A stretch of DNA of 64,000 nucleotides from CAMDPA01 sp963825625 (GTDB taxonomy: Bacteria > Pseudomonadota > Alphaproteobacteria > Rhizobiales > Hyphomicrobiaceae), in the NCBI GenBank assembly GCA_963825625.1, contig CAWGUF010000004.1, forward strand, positions 137,182 through 201,181, written 5' to 3'. Shown piece by piece: positions 36,084 to 44,648 of the stretch (position 1 is the first letter of the stretch; each line of letters begins with the position of its first letter). Under the pieces are notes generated by a model, which worked only from the letters and a program-made list of their open reading frames with translations, had not been told where the DNA came from and searched no databases. Made by a program: the position numbers and the translations under genes.

Positions 36084-36122
36084 GAGCGGGTCGCGCCGTC
36101 TTCGTCCTGCTTGTTCCTCCTG

Positions 36123-36392
36123 CTAGGGCTTGCCCTCACCCGCGACGGTCGAGGACGTCGCGTGCGGATCGAGAAGCCGATGCAGATGAACGATGAAATA
36201 GCGCATGTGGGCGTTGTCGACGGTCTGCTGCGCCTTGGCCTTCCAAGCCTTATGCGCCTCTGCGTAATTCGGATAGATGCCAACGATGTCCAACTTCGAG
36301 AGGTCGCGGAATTCGGAGCCGTCTAGCGCGACGAGCTCGCCGCCGAATACGAGGTGGGGGAGCTGTTTCGGCTGTTCGGTTTTCGTGCTCAT
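36123..36392 (-). CDS. DUF4170 protein
   Basis: 89 aa. HLVFGGELVALDGSEFRDLS, DIVGIYPNYAEAHKAWKAKA and RYFIVHLHRLLDP match DUF4170, a short alphaproteobacterial family usually next to an MsbA-like exporter or lipid genes. Function unknown. First gene of its operon, 39 bases before the ABC exporter. Confidence 0.88.
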   Translation of the reverse strand: MSTKTEQPKQLPHLVFGGELVALDGSEFRDLSKLDIVGIYPNYAEAHKAWKAKAQQTVDNAHMRYFIVHLHRLLDPHATSSTVAGEGKP

Positions 36393-36431
36393 GACAGATG
36401 ATCCAAATTGCAGGAGACTGCGTGAGGCTCT

Positions 36432-36510
36432 CTAGTGTAGCGCACCTGACGTTTGGTACCCACGTGCGGTTTGGCCCGAAACCAAACGTCAGGTGAAAAA
36501 GCTACACTAG
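36432..36510. repeat. Composite inverted repeat 1 (nested arms)
   Basis: Outer arms CTAGTGTAGC / GCTACACTAG (36432-36441 and 36501-36510) and inner arms ACCTGACGTTTGGT / ACCAAACGTCAGGT (36444-36457 and 36481-36494) are all perfect, with a 23-base loop and small unequal bulges between the two stems. No T-run and no ORF. Its plan is the same as that of the following element although the arm sequences differ, which suggests a REP/MITE-like family. Confidence 0.8.
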
Positions 36511-36524
36511 ATTCATATACTTGC

Positions 36525-36599
36525 TAGTGTTCGTTATGGTTCTGACATTTGCTAAGAACCTAGCGGAACCGGGAAGCAAATGTCAGAACCGGAACACTA
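36525..36599. repeat. Composite inverted repeat 2 (nested arms)
   Basis: Outer arms TAGTGTTC / GAACACTA (36525-36532 and 36592-36599) and inner arms GGTTCTGACATTTGCT / AGCAAATGTCAGAACC (36538-36553 and 36575-36590) pair perfectly around a 21-base loop. It lies 14 bases after the first element and shares its TAGTGT outer tip and CTGAC core. Confidence 0.8.
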
Positions 36600-36868
36600 A
36601 CGCCCGCCGGTTTCATCGATTCTGTGTCGGCCTTCCGGTGTGTTGCCCGAGGCTGACGCGAGGCGCAAGGCCAAGCTTTGCCAACGTCGCTTTAGGCTAC
36701 AGTCGTTTACCGACAAGAAACGACGTTATTTAAGCGCTTCTACAGTGGTTTGTGGCTATAGTCTCTTTCTACGGCCCCGAAAGATGGCCGGCTCGGAGTT
36801 GACAGGCTGGTGCCAGAGGCGCGGCCGGGCTATCGCCCGGTCGCGCCGATGCGTTCAGAGGCCCGACG
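36600..36868. other. Intergenic remainder 3' of ubiA
   Basis: No credible gene or clear structure. Together with the two inverted repeats it makes a 476-base gap between DUF4170 and ubiA. Confidence 0.5.
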
Positions 36869-37858
36869 TCAAGTCCCCCAGGCGCGCAGCATCATGTCGG
36901 CCGACAAACCGCCGAAAATGAGCCAGCCGACCCAGCGGTTCGAGCGGAAACGAGCGAGGCAGTTTCCACCGTCCCGGATGTCGAGCGTCATAGTCTGCCA
37001 GCCCAGCTGTACGGCGACGACGCCCAGCACCAGAAAAAACACCACACCGGCACCGGCCAGCGCGGCTGCCCAGGCCCACAGTACCACTGCGCCTGCGTAG
37101 AAGCCGGCCAGCCACGGCTGCGTCGCCTCACCCAGCCTCAGGGCCGAGGACTTGAGCCCGAGCATCGCATCGTCGTCCTTGTCCTGGTGGGCATAAATCG
37201 TGTCGTAGCCGATGGTCCAGAGAATGGCCCCGGCATAGAGGATGAGCGCGGGCAGCCCCAGACTGCCGGTAACCGCCGCCCAGCCGACCAAAGCCCCCCA
37301 CTTGAATGTCAGGCCGAGCATGATCTGCGGCCAATAAGTGAAGCGCTTGAAGAACGGGTAGGTCGCCACGAGCCCGAGCGAGGCGATGCCGACCCAAACG
37401 GCGAACAGATTAAGTTGAATCAGCACCAGAAAGCCCACGAGGCACAGGCCTATGCCGAATGCAAAGGCCTGCTTGACGCTGACCTGGCCCGATGGAATGG
37501 GGCGCAGCGCCGTGCGCTCGACGCGGCCATCGAAATCCCGATCGACAATATCGTTCCAGGTGCAGCCGGCGCCACGCATCACGAAGGCCCCGACAAAGAA
37601 CAGCACAACGAGCCACGGGTCCGGATAGGCGCGGCCGAGCGACAACTCAGCCAGGGCCTGTGACCACCAGGTGGGAAACAACAGCAGCCAAGCGCCGATC
37701 GGGCGGTCGAACCGGGCCAGCTTAAGGTAGGGCTTGAGCCGGGCGGGTGCGTAGCTATCCACCCAGTTGGTGGCGGGCGCATCGGCGATCCGCTCAGGCG
37801 TTCTCTCTGGTGGGGTCATGTCGTCACGGTGCTCGATCGATATGGCCTCGTCTGGCAT
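36869..37858 (-). CDS. ubiA: 4-hydroxybenzoate polyprenyltransferase
   Basis: About 329 aa. Eight hydrophobic helices; the two Asp-rich Mg-diphosphate motifs are NDIVDRDFDGRVERTALRPI and YDTIYAHQDKDDDAM. RFDRPIGAWLLLFPTWWS is the UbiA entry signature. It attaches the polyprenyl tail to 4-hydroxybenzoate in ubiquinone synthesis at the inner membrane. Starts at 37885, 37858 and 37819 are all in frame and none has a convincing ribosome binding site; the identity does not depend on the choice. Divergent from rsmE. Confidence 0.93.
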   Translation of the reverse strand: MPDEAISIEHRDDMTPPERTPERIADAPATNWVDSYAPARLKPYLKLARFDRPIGAWLLLFPTWWSQALAELSLGRAYPDPWLVVLFFVGAFVMRGAGCTWNDIVDRDFDGRVERTALRPIPSGQVSVKQAFAFGIGLCLVGFLVLIQLNLFAVWVGIASLGLVATYPFFKRFTYWPQIMLGLTFKWGALVGWAAVTGSLGLPALILYAGAILWTIGYDTIYAHQDKDDDAMLGLKSSALRLGEATQPWLAGFYAGAVVLWAWAAALAGAGVVFFLVLGVVAVQLGWQTMTLDIRDGGNCLARFRSNRWVGWLIFGGLSADMMLRAWGT

Positions 37859-37928
37859 CAATCGCAGCCCGAGTAAACGCGGCACTCGCCCCTTGGCTGG
37901 ATCCGGTGTGATCCGTTATCAATGAACG

Positions 37929-38666
37929 ATGCCAATCCGTGACTTCACGTCCCAGCGCCTCTTTCTCGACACGCCGCTTGCGGCGGAAGCCCGCGTCGCG
38001 TGCAGCAAGGAGCATGCGAACTACCTGCTCAATGTGCTGCGGATGCGAGCCGGCGCGATGGTTCTGGTGTTCAATGGCCGCGACGGAGAATGGCGCGCGC
38101 GGCTGCAGGTCCAGGGCAAGCGTGCCGTCGAGCTCGTCATAGAGGAGCAGAGCAGGCCACAGGAAACGGGGCCCGACATCGAGTATGTGTTTGCCCCGCT
38201 GAAACGCTCCCGTCTCGACTACATGGTGCAGAAGGCGACGGAACTCGGCGTGTCGATACTGCGGCCCGTCATCACGCATCGAACGCAGGCGGAGCGCATC
38301 AACCTCGACCGCATGCGCGCAAACGTGATCGAGGCGGCGGAGCAGTGCGGCATCCTTCGACTGCCCGAGATTGTTGCACCGGCGAAGCTGGAGCAAGCGC
38401 TTGCGGTTTGGGATCCCGCGCGCCGGCTGCTGTTCTGCGACGAGGCTGCCGACGTGACCAGCCCAGTGGACGCGATGACCGGTCTCGCCGGTCCGGTCGC
38501 GGTGCTGATCGGCCCGGAAGGCGGATTTTCCGATGCGGAGCGCGCGATGCTGCTTGCACAGCCGTTCACCCTGCCGATCTCGCTCGGGCCTCGCATCATG
38601 CGCGGAGACACTGCTGCTATTGCAGCACTCGCGCTGGTGAACGCGATCGCTGGCGATTGGCGATAG
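37929..38666 (+). CDS. rsmE: 16S rRNA (uracil(1498)-N3)-methyltransferase
   Basis: 245 aa. The N-terminal PUA-like domain (QRLFLDTPL, KEHANYLLNVLRMRAG) is followed by a SPOUT knot with KATELGVSILRPVITHRTQA, IGPEGGFSDAERAML and LGPRIMRGDTAAIAAL. This is the RsmE set; the last motif reads MRGDTA where many homologues have LRTETA. It methylates U1498 of 16S rRNA. Shares a short divergent promoter region with ubiA, as in related genomes. Confidence 0.93.
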   Translation: MPIRDFTSQRLFLDTPLAAEARVACSKEHANYLLNVLRMRAGAMVLVFNGRDGEWRARLQVQGKRAVELVIEEQSRPQETGPDIEYVFAPLKRSRLDYMVQKATELGVSILRPVITHRTQAERINLDRMRANVIEAAEQCGILRLPEIVAPAKLEQALAVWDPARRLLFCDEAADVTSPVDAMTGLAGPVAVLIGPEGGFSDAERAMLLAQPFTLPISLGPRIMRGDTAAIAALALVNAIAGDWR

Positions 38667-39156
38667 CTGATACGTCGGCAATAAGCCGTGTGAACCTGCG
38701 CCGCGCACAGCGTCGCAAAATCGTTGCAATTCAGATCGATACTGACGAACAGGGCGTTGCAGAACTCGCTCATCGCGGTCGGGACACTCTTTGGAGCGCC
38801 CCACGCAATGGGCGCAAGGCGTCTTAGATGCGTGCCGAGGTATGTGCCCGAGAGGTATGTGCCCGAGGTTGCGAAATCGGATCAATCGGCATAAATTGCA
38901 TTGACAGGAGCGCAATTCGTTCAAGTGGAACTCGATCTGGCGGGCGTGCAGCGTCAGCCGAAAGAGAACTTCTTGCCCGAAATGTACGGCGACGAGGCCT
39001 CCGGATCCCCTCGCAACGAGGCGACCGGTCGTGAGGTGGCTGATGAGCAGCCGGTGGACTTGGCGGCAGTTGAAGTGCCCCGTCCCGTCTCACATTCATC
39101 CCAACTGACCACCCCAACCGATCATCCCAACACAGAGCGAAGCGGAGTCGACAGCC
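38667..39156. other. Intergenic region between rsmE and egtB
   Basis: 490 bases. ORFs on both strands here have no ribosome binding site and no protein-like composition. A 15-bp tandem duplication lies at 38837-38866. The egtB promoter should lie in the right half. Confidence 0.5.
38837..38866. repeat. Perfect 15-bp tandem duplication
   Basis: GAGGTATGTGCCCGA occurs twice head to tail (38837-38851 and 38852-38866). A third partial copy (GAGGT) follows. Located in the rsmE-egtB gap. Confidence 0.85.
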
Positions 39157-40482
39157 ATGAGTTCTGCCGTTCGGAAACGGCATGCGGAAGCGTGTCCGCC
39201 TACGCCGTCCAGAGCCCAAGAGTACAGCAGCGGATTAGCAGCCCGTCTGAGAGCGACCAGAGATTTGTCGCTCGTGCTGGCCGCCCCGCTCAGTGACGAA
39301 GACCAGACGGTGCAGGCGATGGACGATGCCAGCCCGACGAAATGGCATCTGGGGCATACAACGTGGTTCTTCGAGGCGTTTGTGCTGCGTCACCATTTGC
39401 CGGGTTACAGGGCGTTCTCTGACGCTTTCGATTATTGCTTCAACTCCTACTACGAGAGCGAAGGCCAGCGGCATCCTCGCGGCCGGCGTGGCGTTCTGAC
39501 CCGTCCAAGTGCAGAGGAGGTTCGCGCCTATCGCGCGCATGTCGATGCCGCGATGCTGCGCCTGCTCGGCAGCACTTCGATCTTGAGCCATGAAATCACC
39601 GAGCTGGTCGTGCTCGGGATCAATCATGAGCAGCAGCATCAGGAGCTGCTGTTGATGGATATCCTGGCGCTGTTTGCGGCCAACCCGCTGCGACCGGCCT
39701 ATAGCACTGAGGTCGATGCCACCGCCATTTCCGCGGGCGATGCCGCGCCCCTCTCGTGGACCGGTTTCGATGGTGGAGTGGTCGACGTCGGGCACGCCGG
39801 CGCCGGCTTCAGCTACGACAACGAGACGCCGCGTCACAAGGCGCTGGTGGGCCCATTCAAGCTGGCCAATCGCTGTATCACGAATGGCGAATGGCTCGAA
39901 TTCATGGACGACGGCGGCTACCGGGACGCGTTGCTGTGGCTTTCGGATGGCTGGGCCACGGTGAATCGCGAAGGTTGGAGCGCGCCAGGCTACTGGGAAA
40001 AGCTCGACGGCGTCTGGCACCAGACGACACTGCACGGCTGCCGGCCCGTCGACGCAGCGGCTCCGGTATGCCATGTCAGCTACTACGAGGCCGACGCCTA
40101 TGCCCGGTGGGCAGGGAAACGGCTTCCAACCGAATTCGAATGGGAGGTTGCGGCGCCGGCCGACACGTCCGGCAACACGCTCGGTTCCGGGGCCCTGAGG
40201 CCGCTGCCGACAGAAGCCGGCTGCGCGGGAGGCGAGCTGAAGCAGATGTTCGGCGACGTGTGGGAATGGACGGCCAGCGCCTACCTGCCGTATCCCGGGT
40301 TCAAGCCTCCCGCTGGCGCCGTTGGCGAGTACAACGGTAAATTCATGTGCTCGCAGCATGTGCTGCGAGGCGCCTGCTTCGCCACCCCGGATGGGCACGC
40401 GCGACGCACCTACCGAAACTTCTTTTACCCGCATCAGCGCTGGCAATTCGCCGGCCTCAGGCTCGCAGAGGATGCCAGATGA
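39157..40482 (+). CDS. egtB: Ergothioneine biosynthesis protein EgtB (sulfoxide synthase)
   Basis: 441 aa; GCGGAG precedes ATG 39157. The N-terminal DinB-like domain supplies the iron histidines: H64 in KWHLGHTTWFFE and H157/H161 in NHEQQHQELLLMD. The C-terminal formylglycine-generating-enzyme-like domain runs from about 200 (LANRCITNGEWLEFM, HVSYYEADAYARWAGKRLP, FGDVWEWTASAY, RRTYRNFFYPHQRWQFAGLR). EgtB couples hercynine to a thiol (gamma-Glu-Cys or Cys) using O2. It overlaps egtD by four bases (ATGA), so the two are co-translated. Confidence 0.95.
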   Translation: MSSAVRKRHAEACPPTPSRAQEYSSGLAARLRATRDLSLVLAAPLSDEDQTVQAMDDASPTKWHLGHTTWFFEAFVLRHHLPGYRAFSDAFDYCFNSYYESEGQRHPRGRRGVLTRPSAEEVRAYRAHVDAAMLRLLGSTSILSHEITELVVLGINHEQQHQELLLMDILALFAANPLRPAYSTEVDATAISAGDAAPLSWTGFDGGVVDVGHAGAGFSYDNETPRHKALVGPFKLANRCITNGEWLEFMDDGGYRDALLWLSDGWATVNREGWSAPGYWEKLDGVWHQTTLHGCRPVDAAAPVCHVSYYEADAYARWAGKRLPTEFEWEVAAPADTSGNTLGSGALRPLPTEAGCAGGELKQMFGDVWEWTASAYLPYPGFKPPAGAVGEYNGKFMCSQHVLRGACFATPDGHARRTYRNFFYPHQRWQFAGLRLAEDAR

Positions 40483-41453
40483 GAACGCACCGAGATATCG
40501 ACACCTCGATAGCGCACACCGTCGATCCCGATCTTGCGGGCGCGGTGATCGACGGTCTCAGCCAGTCCAGCAAATCGATCCCCTGCCGGTTTCTCTATGA
40601 TGCCCGCGGTGACGAGCTGTTCGAGGAGATCACGCGGTTGGCGGAGTATTATCCGACCCGCGCAGAAATCGACATTCTCAGTGCTCGAGCCGGCGAGATC
40701 GGCGGCCTGCTCGCGGATGGCTCCGTCATGATCGAGCTGGGCTCCGGCTCGAGCAGGAAGACCGAAATCCTGCTCGACGAGGTGGCCCCGCGGCTGACGG
40801 CATATGTGCCGCTCGATATAAGTCCGGACGCACTGCGATCAGCGCGGCGCAGGCTGGCAGCGCGCTATCCGACACTCGATATTCGGCCGCTTGCCGCCGA
40901 TTTTTCGCGTCCCATCGCTCTGCCGCAAGACCTCGCCTCACGGCCGAAGGTGTGCTTTTTCCCAGGCTCCACAATCGGCAACCTGGAACAGAGCGAGGCC
41001 ATCGACCTGCTGGCGCATCTGGCACGGCTGGTCGAGCCCGGCGGAGCACTGCTAGTCGGTGTCGACCTCAAGAAATCCGCCGATATCGTCGTGCCAGCCT
41101 ACAACGATGCCGCCGGCGTGACCGCGGCGTTCAATCTCAATCTGCTGGAGCGGTGCAATCGAGAGCTGGGTGCGGATTTCGATATTTCCCGGTTCCGGCA
41201 CGAGGCGACCTATGACGAAGCGTCCGGCCGCATCGACATGTTTCTCATCAGCGAGGCAGTGCAGAAAGTGCATCTGCTCGGCCGGACATTCTCGTTCGCT
41301 TCGGGAGAGCGCATTCATACGGAGCGGTCGCAGAAATACGCGCTCGACGGCTTCAGATCCCTGGCGGCGGCAGGCGGCTGGCGGCCCGTCGACGCCTGGA
41401 CCGACCGCAAGCAGCTATTCAGCGTTCACCTGCTGCAAGCCGCGGCGCGCTAA
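40479..41453 (+). CDS. egtD: L-histidine N-alpha-methyltransferase EgtD
   Basis: 324 aa from the ATG at 40479 inside the egtB stop. FLYDARGDELFEEITRLAEY is the diagnostic EgtD entry motif, MIELGSGSSRKTEILLD the SAM loop, VCFFPGSTIGNLE and LVGVDLKKSADIVVPAYND the downstream core motifs. EgtD trimethylates histidine to hercynine, the substrate of EgtB. The egtA, egtC and egtE genes are not in the window; Proteobacteria often carry only egtB and egtD. Confidence 0.96.
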   Translation: MRTHRDIDTSIAHTVDPDLAGAVIDGLSQSSKSIPCRFLYDARGDELFEEITRLAEYYPTRAEIDILSARAGEIGGLLADGSVMIELGSGSSRKTEILLDEVAPRLTAYVPLDISPDALRSARRRLAARYPTLDIRPLAADFSRPIALPQDLASRPKVCFFPGSTIGNLEQSEAIDLLAHLARLVEPGGALLVGVDLKKSADIVVPAYNDAAGVTAAFNLNLLERCNRELGADFDISRFRHEATYDEASGRIDMFLISEAVQKVHLLGRTFSFASGERIHTERSQKYALDGFRSLAAAGGWRPVDAWTDRKQLFSVHLLQAAAR

Positions 41454-41517
41454 GAGCCCCGGCTGAGACGCCATAGGCCAGCATGCGTCACAGGAGTGAA
41501 GCGCGTCCGCGGTCCGC

Positions 41518-42645
41518 TCATGTGCGAACCTTGAGCGCGTCGTACTCCCATTCGTTGAGGCCATAAGTCCACGCCACCGCCTGGCGCGCCGAGCGCAAGT
41601 TGCCCGGGACAGTGAGAAAGTAGTGTTTCCACGTCCCGTCGGGCTCGGCTGTTCCGTTCACGACCTCGACGGCTGCCCAGACCCCGCCGAGCCGCCAGTT
41701 GTGTTGCCAGAGCACACCGCAGTCATCGGTGGCGACGCGTTTGGCATACCCCCTGCCGATGAACCGCTCCGGGGTCAGTATATCCACGAGGCAGTGCCGG
41801 ATCACCGGATCGGGCTCGCGCTCGATACGATTCAGCTCGAGCCAATCGGGCTGCTCGATCATCCAAGGCGAAAGCTCGATACCCTTCCAGAAATAGCGGC
41901 TCCACCGATCGGGGTAGCGCAGAGCAGGCCCATCGGCGGCATGCAGGCGGCCGTTCGCGTCCAGGCGAAGCACGTCATGCCGCTCGGCCACGAAACAAAT
42001 TCGCTCGTGAGGCACGAACCACCCGACGTGAGCCGCCACCTGGAGCAGGCCATTCAACCGATCGACGATGCGGCGCAAGCCCAATTCGTCGCGCAGGTAT
42101 GCGTAAACGTAGAACGGCGGCGCATCGTGCTGACTGAGGCCGGCCTCGGTCAGGCTCTCCTCGGCCCGCGTCTGCAGGCCCCGGCGCATGATCCAGCCGA
42201 GGAGGCGGCTGGTCACCGTCCGCTGGGTCAGGCCGAAGTCAGTGTCGGCGGCCACGGCAGACACAACCGCCCTGCTCAGAGGGCTGGCACCGAACGGCCG
42301 TGCCGCTTGCCGGATCTGGAACAGAACCGACGGGGCGACGGCGTCTCGAATTGCGCGGTCAACTGCCCGCAACGGGGTGGTCAGGACGGCCGGCTTGATG
42401 CTTTCACCAGCTTCGCCCAGCGCGACCAGCCGCTCGCGCTCGCGGGCCAACTCCAGCGGCCCGCCGTACCATTCCACGCGCGCGGGCGGCGCCAGACCGC
42501 CCGCGTGATAGGCTTCCATGATACCGGCTGATGCTGCTTCACGGTCCATGGGAGCCGTGCAAGCGCTCATAGCATCCCAGTGCGCCCGGACCTGTGCCAA
42601 TCGCAGCAGTTGGTCCCGGGTGAGGCCACTGCCGTCAGTCTGCAA
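41518..42645 (-). CDS. DUF6745-type protein
   Basis: 375 aa from TTG 42645. The TTG lies nine bases after a GGGAGG site inside the end of the upstream gene; the open extension to 42753 is antisense-like noise. The best conserved block is FWKGIELSPWMIEQPDWLEL, then HCLVDILTPERFIGRGY, with a C-terminal WKHYFLTVPGNLRSARQAVA. This matches the DUF6745 group seen in actinomycetes and proteobacteria. No enzyme function known. The 11-base overlap with the small upstream gene indicates coupling. Confidence 0.7.
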   Translation of the reverse strand: MQTDGSGLTRDQLLRLAQVRAHWDAMSACTAPMDREAASAGIMEAYHAGGLAPPARVEWYGGPLELARERERLVALGEAGESIKPAVLTTPLRAVDRAIRDAVAPSVLFQIRQAARPFGASPLSRAVVSAVAADTDFGLTQRTVTSRLLGWIMRRGLQTRAEESLTEAGLSQHDAPPFYVYAYLRDELGLRRIVDRLNGLLQVAAHVGWFVPHERICFVAERHDVLRLDANGRLHAADGPALRYPDRWSRYFWKGIELSPWMIEQPDWLELNRIEREPDPVIRHCLVDILTPERFIGRGYAKRVATDDCGVLWQHNWRLGGVWAAVEVVNGTAEPDGTWKHYFLTVPGNLRSARQAVAWTYGLNEWEYDALKVRT

Positions 42646-42979
42646 CAATCCGGGCCTCCCGCGGCTCCAACTCCCGCTGCCGGCGCACGCGGTAGGTACC
42701 TCTGGGAAGCTCGACAGGCGCATGCTCCTGGTGCACCAGCCTGGCTGTCGCATCCTCTACGCGCACGTGACCAACGTAGAGGCCGCCCGGGATATCGCGA
42801 GCCAGGCCATCATCCCGAAAAAACGTGATGCGATCGAATATTGCGTGGCGGTGCCCAGTCAACTCGCCCTCGGCCAGAACGAACGCTCCATCGATACCCG
42901 CCTCAATTCGTGTACCGGAGGGCGACACGTCGGCAACCCGCTCAATCAGCAGATCTCCCTGCGCAAACAACTCTCTCAT
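42635..42979 (-). CDS. Small protein paired with the DUF6745 gene
   Basis: 114 aa from ATG 42979 with AAGGAG upstream. A beta-rich sequence with DLLIERVADVSPSG, FVLAEGELTGHRHAIFD and a C-terminal LVHQEHAPVELPRGTYRVRR; the GHRHAI and HQEHAPV histidines suggest a metal site or cupin-like fold. Homologous pairs with a DUF6745-like partner are known; the function is not. Confidence 0.65.
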   Translation of the reverse strand: MRELFAQGDLLIERVADVSPSGTRIEAGIDGAFVLAEGELTGHRHAIFDRITFFRDDGLARDIPGGLYVGHVRVEDATARLVHQEHAPVELPRGTYRVRRQRELEPREARIVAD

Positions 42980-43559
42980 GGCAGATACTCCTTTTCTACT
43001 CAGACCAGGGTAGCCATCATCAACGACTTTATGGCTGATACGTTCCAGCCGGACTCCACTTGAGCGCCGCCATTTCACCAACTATTGCTCGATCCGAATA
43101 TAGTCGCGGCGCGTTTCGTTTCGTGCGGCCGACCTAATAGAACTCTACGCTGTTTCCCGCTATTAGAAAATGCTCATCGGCTGACAAACGCACATTTTCT
43201 ATTCGCATGCATTCGAGATAACGGTCTCGTTCGAATAGCGGCGCGGCGCCAGAGACCAAGAAAGATGCTCAGTTTTTCTCGAAAAACCCTTGATCCGGCG
43301 CAAATCCGCATAAGCAGGCATAACCGGGGGATAGGGGAGACAGGACACAGGTTGAAGCGGAATGCGAGCGCAACAGAAAGAGCCAGACGGTTGCTAAAAC
43401 TGATGCTCGCAGAGGTGTCCCGACTTCGCTGTCGAATTGGCGATCAGCGGTCCATGCTTTGCCCTGCATTGTCCGGAACCAAGTTCCAATTCCAGGACAA
43501 CCGCTAAAAATAAAGACCCAACAGAAAGCCTGAGAAAGCAAAAACTTTCCCTGCAGTCG
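42980..43559. other. 580-base intergenic region
   Basis: No credible gene; the open frame on the plus strand (43085-43507) has no ribosome binding site and no protein-like pattern. Two weak inverted repeats are present: AGAAAATG/CATTTTCT at 43165-43200 and ATTCGAGA/TCTCGttCGAAT at 43211-43235. It is less GC-rich than its surroundings, as expected for promoter DNA. Confidence 0.5.
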
Positions 43560-44396
43560 TCAGGCTGAACGAAGGGGATCATGACCGAAAAAATCTGTCT
43601 GCGCGGCCTGCTCGAACCCTATGCTGATCAGGGAGCCGGTCGCCATCCGGTCGATACGTAGCGAGCAGTCCTGCAACTGGAGTAGAGCGCGAGCAAGCCA
43701 AATCGGCAACTCGTCCCGTCCCAGACCCAGGCTGGTTGGCCCGGAAAGGGGCGGCGCCTCACGATGCGCGGAAGGCTCGTCCAACGTCTCCCGACCCCGA
43801 TCCTGGCGGTGCACCGCAAAAACGAGATCGACACGTCCATGATTGGCTCGAGCCGATATCCTGAGTTCGTCGCTGGCATCCGTGCCGGCGATGGCGACAC
43901 CCATCAGATGGCGGATCGCCCGGAGCAATGCCGCGGGGTCTGCCCGCACCTGCAAGTCCGCCTCGACGTCGATATCGAGGTCGATACCGGCAGCTTCCAG
44001 CTTGCCTGCGAGTTGCACGGCGGTCTCGTCGACGATCTCTGCGAGCCGGACGTTGCCTATCTGGACCGACTGGGGGGCGGCCAGGAGAGACGTCATTGCG
44101 AGTGTATCCTCGGCCGCGCTCAGAAGCCGGTCGCCGCTGTCCCTGATGTGGCGGGCGTATTCCTGATAGCGGCGGTGGCCGAGGGGCCCGAACAGCTCGT
44201 TCTGCATCGCATCGGAAAATCCGATCACGGCATTCAGCGGTGTCCTCAGATCATGACTGATCCGGGCAAGAAGCTCGATCCACTCTGCGAGCGCCTCCCG
44301 TCCCTGTGAGGCATCGAGCGCAACTACATTTCTGTCCGTATCCTCACCGCCGCGGTCATGATCTCCCCGCGGACGCGCGCCAGCCGTGAACGCCAT
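43560..44396 (-). CDS. Histidine-kinase-like protein with degenerate ATPase domain
   Basis: 278 aa from ATG 44396 (AGGGGG 12 bases upstream). The HisKA dimerisation/phosphoacceptor helix is well kept: LLARISHDLRTPLNAVIGFS with His48, followed by LFGPLGHRRYQEYARHIRDSG as in the PdhS/DivJ group. The following domain aligns in length with a kinase ATPase domain, but its N-box reads LLRAIRHLMGVAI and no DxGxG G1 or G2 glycine loops are visible. It therefore probably cannot bind ATP. No sensor domain or transmembrane helix precedes it. It could act as a phosphotransferase or as an allosteric partner of a full kinase; no response regulator lies nearby. Confidence 0.75.
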   Translation of the reverse strand: MAFTAGARPRGDHDRGGEDTDRNVVALDASQGREALAEWIELLARISHDLRTPLNAVIGFSDAMQNELFGPLGHRRYQEYARHIRDSGDRLLSAAEDTLAMTSLLAAPQSVQIGNVRLAEIVDETAVQLAGKLEAAGIDLDIDVEADLQVRADPAALLRAIRHLMGVAIAGTDASDELRISARANHGRVDLVFAVHRQDRGRETLDEPSAHREAPPLSGPTSLGLGRDELPIWLARALLQLQDCSLRIDRMATGSLISIGFEQAAQTDFFGHDPLRSA

Positions 44397-44648
44397 CCGA
44401 ATGCCCCCTATTTTCGTATTGATCCGCTTCGACTTTTTGGTGTCGGCCAGCAACCCGCAACATCGAATCGACGATCCACTCTCGCCTGATTGGCAAGCCA
44501 GTGTCGAGGGAGATTAATTGCAGCCAAATTAAGGCATTACATTGTGCGTACTCTGCGCAACACATGGCGCGGCACCGCCGTGCCCGATCGCGCTCCATAC
44601 GAAGTGCATCACCGCGCGTTGAATGCGCAAGACTGCGGGCTGTACGGA

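Noticed and set aside
38824..39219. Frames on both strands in the rsmE-egtB gap
   Set aside because: They lack start signals, and the minus-strand frame runs antisense into the egtB N-terminus.
43085..43507. 140-codon plus-strand frame in the gap before the kinase-like gene
   Set aside because: No ribosome site and basic, low-information composition unlike the neighbouring proteins.
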